Below are positions 59,701 through 64,000 of a DNA stretch of 64,000 bases, one piece after another. The stretch is from Luzula sylvatica (taxonomy: Eukaryota > Streptophyta > Magnoliopsida > Poales > Juncaceae): contig OX326956.1 of NCBI GenBank assembly GCA_946800325.1, forward strand, positions 47,477,052-47,541,051, written 5' to 3'. Numbering within the stretch: position 1 is the first letter of the stretch; the number at the start of each line of letters is the position of its first letter. Both the position numbers and the translations under genes were made by a program. A model generated the notes under the pieces. The model ran no database searches, was not told the DNA's origin, and saw only the letters and a list, made by a program, of their open reading frames with translations.

Positions 59701-60838
59701 CTTTTCTCTTATATCATGCTGCCACATCACCTAAAATATATATATATATATATATATTTTTTCCATTTTGTTGATTTAAGGATTGTAATTTATTTAAGCA
59801 CTAGATATCTTTGAATGTACATGATTTTGTACACTCAAACACATATAAAGAATAATCATTTATCAATTTTCATGGGCCGTATCCACACACATAATCATTT
59901 TAAACCTTTTTATTTGAAATGACTCTATTTTTAGTCTTTAATTTTTTTAATTTAAAAAATGATTTTCACTATTTTAATATATTTTTTTGTTTCAAAGGAG
60001 TTTCTAAAGAATGATTAATATGATATTTTTGGGTTTTTTTAAAGGGCAAATATGTAAATCCATATTATTATTATTATTATTATTTTTGGGTCAAATCCAT
60101 AAATATTGCGTGACTGGCTGTTTAAGGATTGAGAAAAAGTAATGTTTTCGGGTTGAAAATTAATGATAATTATGGGACTTTATTATCTAATATAAAACAT
60201 AACAATGTATAACTTGAACATGACAAAAATGTATCCAACGATTTTTACAATTATTCAATATTTATCTCTTTTCGTTCGATAAATAATTAATAGTTAAATT
60301 CGTTGAATACTAATACATATTGAGAAATACGTGCGAAATTTTCCGCTTGCATCATGCTAGTAAAAAATATTTTCAAACATACATTTATTTTACTTATGTA
60401 TCTTTATTTGTGTGCGCATTATATTTTTCCTAAGATAATTCAAATATTTATAGGTGAAGCTGAATTTGTCTGAGTTGGAGGGCATACTTGATGACGTGGA
60501 TTTCTGTTGTAAATTGGCCAAAGAAGAGTCTTTGATCGTATTACCTGGTAATGTCATTTTCTTTAACATATGATATTTCTAATTTTATTTCAGTAAATAT
60601 TATATTTTGAGTATTTAAAAGGGTAAATATCAAATTCCCCAAATATTGACTTTTTAATTTAAAGTGTCCAGTGTGTAGCATATAAAAAATAGTAATATAC
60701 TTATTCTATATTTCTGTAGGAAGTGCATTGCAGATGAAAGGCTGGTTACGAATCACTTTCGCAGTGGAGCCATCGTCTCTCGAACTCGGTCTAAAACGGC
60801 TCAAATCATTCTGTCAGAAAAATGAAAAGAAAGAATAA
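56703..60838 (+). CDS. TAT: Tyrosine aminotransferase, copy B (7 exons, 426 aa; cofactor motif altered)
   Basis: Exons: 56703-56998, 57119-57455, 57535-57753, 57939-57998, 58101-58256, 60454-60547, 60720-60838. Phases and borders are identical to copy A, and no stop or frameshift was found. It keeps [10 protein letters not shown], the Schiff-base lysine in [11 protein letters not shown] and the C-terminal GWLRITF arginine. It differs at positions strongly conserved in the family: NPNNPCGN is reduced to NPSPCGN (one codon lost, Asn-Asn to Ser at residue 198), LGHGDP reads LAHGDP, and FRTTPVAE reads FRTASVAE. It is expected to be transcribed and translated but may be weak, inactive or changed in function. 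Intron 5 is 2.2 kb, against 0.9 kb in A, because of insertions. An in-frame ATG at 56667 is an alternative start. Confidence 0.9.
58884..59148. mobile_element. TTAATT-rich MITE in TAT-B intron 5
   Basis: The ends TTTGGCCCCCAAAC and GTTTGAGGGCCCCCA are roughly inverted. The core (TTAATTGACACGTTAATA, TCAATTAAACGATCAATTAA) matches the copies at 36735 and 63095. Absent from intron 5 of copy A. Confidence 0.7.
59390..60329. mobile_element. Transposon-derived DNA in TAT-B intron 5
   Basis: The left part resembles the reversed right side of the element at 20488 (AAACTCCAAAA, CTACCAAACTTTTATTTT). A (TA)n run lies at 59737-59757 and a (TTA)6 run at 60066. It has no counterpart in copy A intron 5. Confidence 0.45.
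60331..60360 (+). mobile_element. Possible Helitron 3' end in TAT-B intron 5
   Basis: A GTGCGAAATTTTCCGC partial hairpin is followed by CATGCTAG and T. The stem is weak, so the call is tentative. Confidence 0.3.
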
Positions 60839-61184
60839 GTAAACCTTAATTATATTGTTTGAACAAATAAGACAATGATCAACACATGGGTTCCTAACTA
60901 TCATCACCCAATTCATTGTGGGTGCATTATTATTTGGATTGTAAATTAAAAATCTGTTTATATGTATTTATGTACTATGTATTTGGGTACTTAATTTGTA
61001 TGAATGAACTACCAAGTAAAATGCCAACCTCCTTTTTGTAAGGAGTCATCAATTTGTTGGGTGCATTATTATTTGGATTGTAAAATAAAATTATGTTTGT
61101 ATGTACTTTTTTGTATTAGGATACTTAAGGAGACAATAATTTATTCATGTTTGCTAAGAAAAATTCAAAAAAAATTCAAGCAGG
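60839..61184. other. 3' flank of TAT-B
   Basis: Homologous to 46.85-47.10 kb after copy A. GGGTGCATTATTATTTGGAT occurs twice here (60922 and 61059), so a part is locally duplicated. Confidence 0.6.
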
Positions 61185-61351
61185 CAAAATATACTATTGA
61201 AATTATCAAAATATATTTTTCAAATTAACAAAATATACTGTTGAATCCAACATGTTAACATGACTAAAATTAAAAATAAAATAATAAATTTTCAACAGTA
61301 TATTTTGCAAAATACAAGAATATATATTTTTAATTTCAACAGTATATTTTG
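61185..61351. mobile_element. Hairpin MITE (167 bp)
   Basis: CAAAATATACTATTGAAATT at the left is mirrored by TTCAACAGTATATTTTG at the right, with an internal second copy of both motifs. The TSD is unclear. Confidence 0.65.
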
Positions 61352-61845
61352 GTCCTTGAAATTTATTTTGGATTTATTTTGTGGATTTTTTTTAGCATTT
61401 CTAATAATTTATTTGTGTTTATTCATATGAAAAGTTATTTCTAGTTCATAATGCATTATATAATTTTCTTTTTTGATGCTCCAATATAATCAGCGGCTTG
61501 GTACTATTGTAACTATCATAATTTGTTTTCTCGTGAATAGTTGATGGATAATCTAGATGCTTCAATTAATAATAGGTTATGAAAATATTGTCAAATCCAA
61601 ATGGTTGGTAAAATTCTTTAATCAACAATAAAATGAAGAAGGAAGAGCCGAACTAAAAAAGAAAAAATGAAAGGAAGAAAACAAAGTATTTAATTTTTCT
61701 TTTTGCAAAAGCTGGTAGGCAGAAAGATTTCTAGAGATTAGTTGAGACGTTTATAATTGAATTGATGTAAAAAATTAAAATTTAATTCTAAGAATTACTT
61801 GTATGCATTAATAATAAAAAAAATATAAAAATTTGTGATAATCAA
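61352..61845. other. AT-rich intergenic DNA
   Basis: Homology to the copy A flank stops at about 61480. No gene seen. Confidence 0.5.
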
Positions 61846-61854
61846 TTGTTAATT

Positions 61855-62624
61855 GGGGAATTCTTAAAAAATCCACTAACTTTTTTAGATTCATCAAAAA
61901 CTTCCTAACTTTTAGATTACTTGAAAAATCTCCTATAAATTGATTTTAATTTTTCAAAAACCGCTACAAAGGTTAATTTTAATATTCCATCCAATTGTTT
62001 TTTTTTTTTGATAAAAATACCCTTGTTGATTTTCTTTTATAATTTTTTTATTCAATATAAATTCATAAATACATAAATAAATGAAATATTTCATAATTAA
62101 ATATTTCACGTTATTATACTTAAAAATGGTTATGATAATATTTTTGAACTCACTATTTAATTTTACTATAAAGTATTATTTTATTAAATAAATACTATTT
62201 CACATTACATTTTTAATTGTTTACATGAAATAATTACATAAAAAGTAATATAATAAATATATTATAGTATAATAAATATCATCATACAATACTATGAAAC
62301 ATTATATTGTAAAATATTATTCATTTATTAGTTTATAGAATAAATTCAATTATAAAATAAATTGTGAGGGTATTTTGGTCCAAAAAAGAATAATTTGGAT
62401 GAAGAGTTAAATATAACACTAGTAGAGGTTTTTTGAAGAATTAAACTCAATTTATAGGGGATTTTCAATTATAAAATAAATTGTGAGGGTATTTTGGTCC
62501 AAAAAAGAATAATTTGGATGAAGAGTTAAATATAACACTAGTAGGGGATTTTCAAGTTAAAACTTAGGAGACTTTTGATAAATTCCAAAAGAACCAGGTT
62601 TTTTTTGTTGTTGAAGAATTCTCC
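61855..62624. mobile_element. MULE-type non-autonomous element (770 bp)
   Basis: The terminal repeats GGGGAATTCTTAAAAAA and GAAGAATTCTCC continue inwards for about 100 bp with divergence. The perfect 9-bp duplication TTGTTAATT flanks the element (61846-61854 and 62625-62633). Inside, a 119-bp unit (ATTGTGAGGGTATTTTGGTC and following) is tandemly duplicated at about 62347 and 62466. Confidence 0.9.
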
Positions 62625-62676
62625 TTGTTAATTTATCCATCGGATATGCTAGTGATTCAATCCGAGTTATTATATA

Positions 62677-62716
62677 CTAGCAATAGCCCTCACAACAATT
62701 GTTTAAATAGAATTTG
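62677..62716 (-). mobile_element. Degenerate Helitron-like end
   Basis: CTAG followed by AATAGCCCTCAC and then TTTGCGCGGG resembles a decayed version of the terminus at 63972. Tentative. Confidence 0.25.
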
Positions 62717-63094
62717 CGCGGGTACGTTTGAACTCAATTATATAATCATGATATGTTTGCAAATATACTGATGTCAATAGATGCATTATAATAAATAAAT
62801 GTTCATGAAATTTGTCTATCATGGATATATGCATTATAACTAATAAGAGTCAATGAAATTGGTCTATCATTATAAATCTACCCAAAATAAATAAAATATA
62901 ACATTTTATAATTCAAAGAAAATTAAAATTTCAAAACAAATAAAAGAAAATCGTGAATAATACACATAAAACCGAAATATATATTTAAAATGTCATTCAT
63001 TAACATAAAATATATCATTTAAAAAAAACAGAATTATAAATTAAATCATAAGAAATTAACAATTGAGCCATAGTTTTATACGAAAATTATATAT
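62717..63094. other. AT-rich intergenic DNA
   Basis: No gene seen. Confidence 0.5.
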
Positions 63095-63345
63095 GGAATC
63101 CCAATAATACAAAAATAACATCCTTGACGAGACGGCAAGAGAGAATTAAATATGTTGATTAGTATTATTGATTGACTTAATTAACGATTTAATTGATCGT
63201 TTAATTGAATTGACATATTATAAATTATTGATGTGTTAATTAAACGTGTCAATTAACATTTAATTGAATCAATTAAAAATGCTAATTAATTCAATTTGTC
63301 ACCTCATCAACGATATTGTGATGAGTTTGGGGACCAACTAATTTT
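63095..63345. mobile_element. TTAATT-rich MITE, third copy
   Basis: The core TTAATTGATCGTTTAATTGA and flanking ATCCTTGACGAGACGGCAAG ... TCACCTCATCAACGATATTG match the elements at 58884 and 36735. Confidence 0.65.
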
Positions 63346-63970
63346 TTTTTTCATCTAACCCAAATTGATTTAATAAAAACTTGCAGGTTTTTATATGGAG
63401 AAACCATATACCAATATCTTCAAATACATTAAGAAAACAGAAACTAAAATCTCGTTAACTTTATTTTTTATACTATTGAAATGTCTATCTTAATTTTATC
63501 TAACTTACGGGTATGAGTGTATGACAATGCATTTATTTTTTTGATATGGTAACAAAAAGAAAGAAAATAACAACTCATTATCAATTATCATCAAGATAAA
63601 CCATACTTAACAATATAATTATAAAAATACTCGATTTGAGTTAAAAAAAAACATAAATATACAAAAACCTCTTGTTACTGACCAATTTAGAAATATTCTC
63701 TCACAACTCATTTCCGTTTTGTCTTTTCAATGTTTTCATTTTATATCTGAAAAATCCAAAATGATCACCAATCTTCTTTATGTAAAACATTCTTGAGTAT
63801 CATAAATTATGAATGATACTACTTTTGATATCATATATAAAGTATATTCGTTCATGCCAAATGGCAAATGCCAACGATGCTCCGTCCACTCAATTATATT
63901 TCCAGAAAAAGTTCGGACAGCAAAGCCTACATAATAAAACCACATAAAACATCAAGACAAAATAATATTT
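63346..63970. repeat. Duplicated TAT-unit flank
   Basis: 63.35-63.69 kb matches 51.09-51.71 kb, and 63.69-63.95 kb matches 53.43-53.66 kb and 47.10-47.53 kb, in the same order and orientation. Confidence 0.7.
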
Positions 63971-63971
63971 A

Positions 63972-64000
63972 CTAGCTTTATCCCCGCGCAATTGTGCGGG
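63972..64000 (-). mobile_element. Helitron-like 3' terminus, minus orientation, cut by window end
   Basis: CTAG, then six bases, then the hairpin arms CCCCGCGCAATTGTGCGGG. On the minus strand this is a hairpin followed by CTAG and T. The element continues past 64000. Confidence 0.65.

Overview
The window looks like nuclear DNA of a flowering plant, most likely a eudicot. It is very AT-rich, has intron-split genes with GT/AG borders, and carries plant-type transposons at high density. A Lamiales or other asterid origin is only a guess. Few host genes can be supported: (i) the first coding exon of a NAC transcription factor at the left edge (minus strand); (ii) two tandem, same-orientation copies of a seven-exon tyrosine aminotransferase (TAT) gene at 43.7-46.9 kb and 56.7-60.8 kb; (iii) weaker candidates, namely a possible terminal exon at 39.0-39.2 kb and a 26-codon hydrophobic ORF at 41.2 kb. 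I saw no convincing tRNA or rRNA genes and no CRISPR.

Layout: 0-0.9 kb, NAC exon 1 and its 5' side. 1.3-3 kb, hAT-like transposase debris and CACTA ends. 3-11 kb, AT-rich intergenic DNA with SSRs, a SINE, two LTR fragments and a minisatellite. 11.5-15.7 kb, a CACTA MITE, a 925-bp solo LTR with a perfect TSD, and a block resembling plant mitochondrial DNA. 16-24 kb, a LINE relic, tandem repeats, a Helitron-like 3' end and a large inverted repeat. 24-32 kb, MITEs, a 353-bp solo LTR, two hAT elements with short-motif arrays, a SINE and a 1.06-kb foldback. 32.5-36.4 kb, a LINE insertion bounded by a 16-bp TSD whose two halves lie in opposite orientation. 36.7-37.8 kb, a GC-rich retroposon inside a MITE. 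39-43.4 kb, nested MITEs, a 600-bp hAT element and a MITE with E2F-like sites. 43.6-64 kb, the TAT cluster, with repeated 3' flanks and many insertions.

The TAT paralogues are the main host biology. They share exon structure and intron phases. Copy A (427 aa) keeps all visible PLP-enzyme motifs. Copy B (426 aa) has lost one codon in the NPNNPxG cofactor motif, has other substitutions at conserved positions, a different upstream region and a larger intron 5. Extra copies of the 3'-flank sequence at 51-54 kb and 63-64 kb suggest a third unit was once present.

The least ordinary signal is a family of LTRs (7.2, 8.7 and 12.6-13.6 kb) that carry perfect dyads in pairs about 21-22 bp apart. The dyad sequence differs between copies (CGTCATGACG versus CGTTCGAACG) while the spacing is kept. 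Most other structure is transposon biology that can be dated relatively by nesting and TSDs. All calls come from reading the sequence; no alignment or database search was run.
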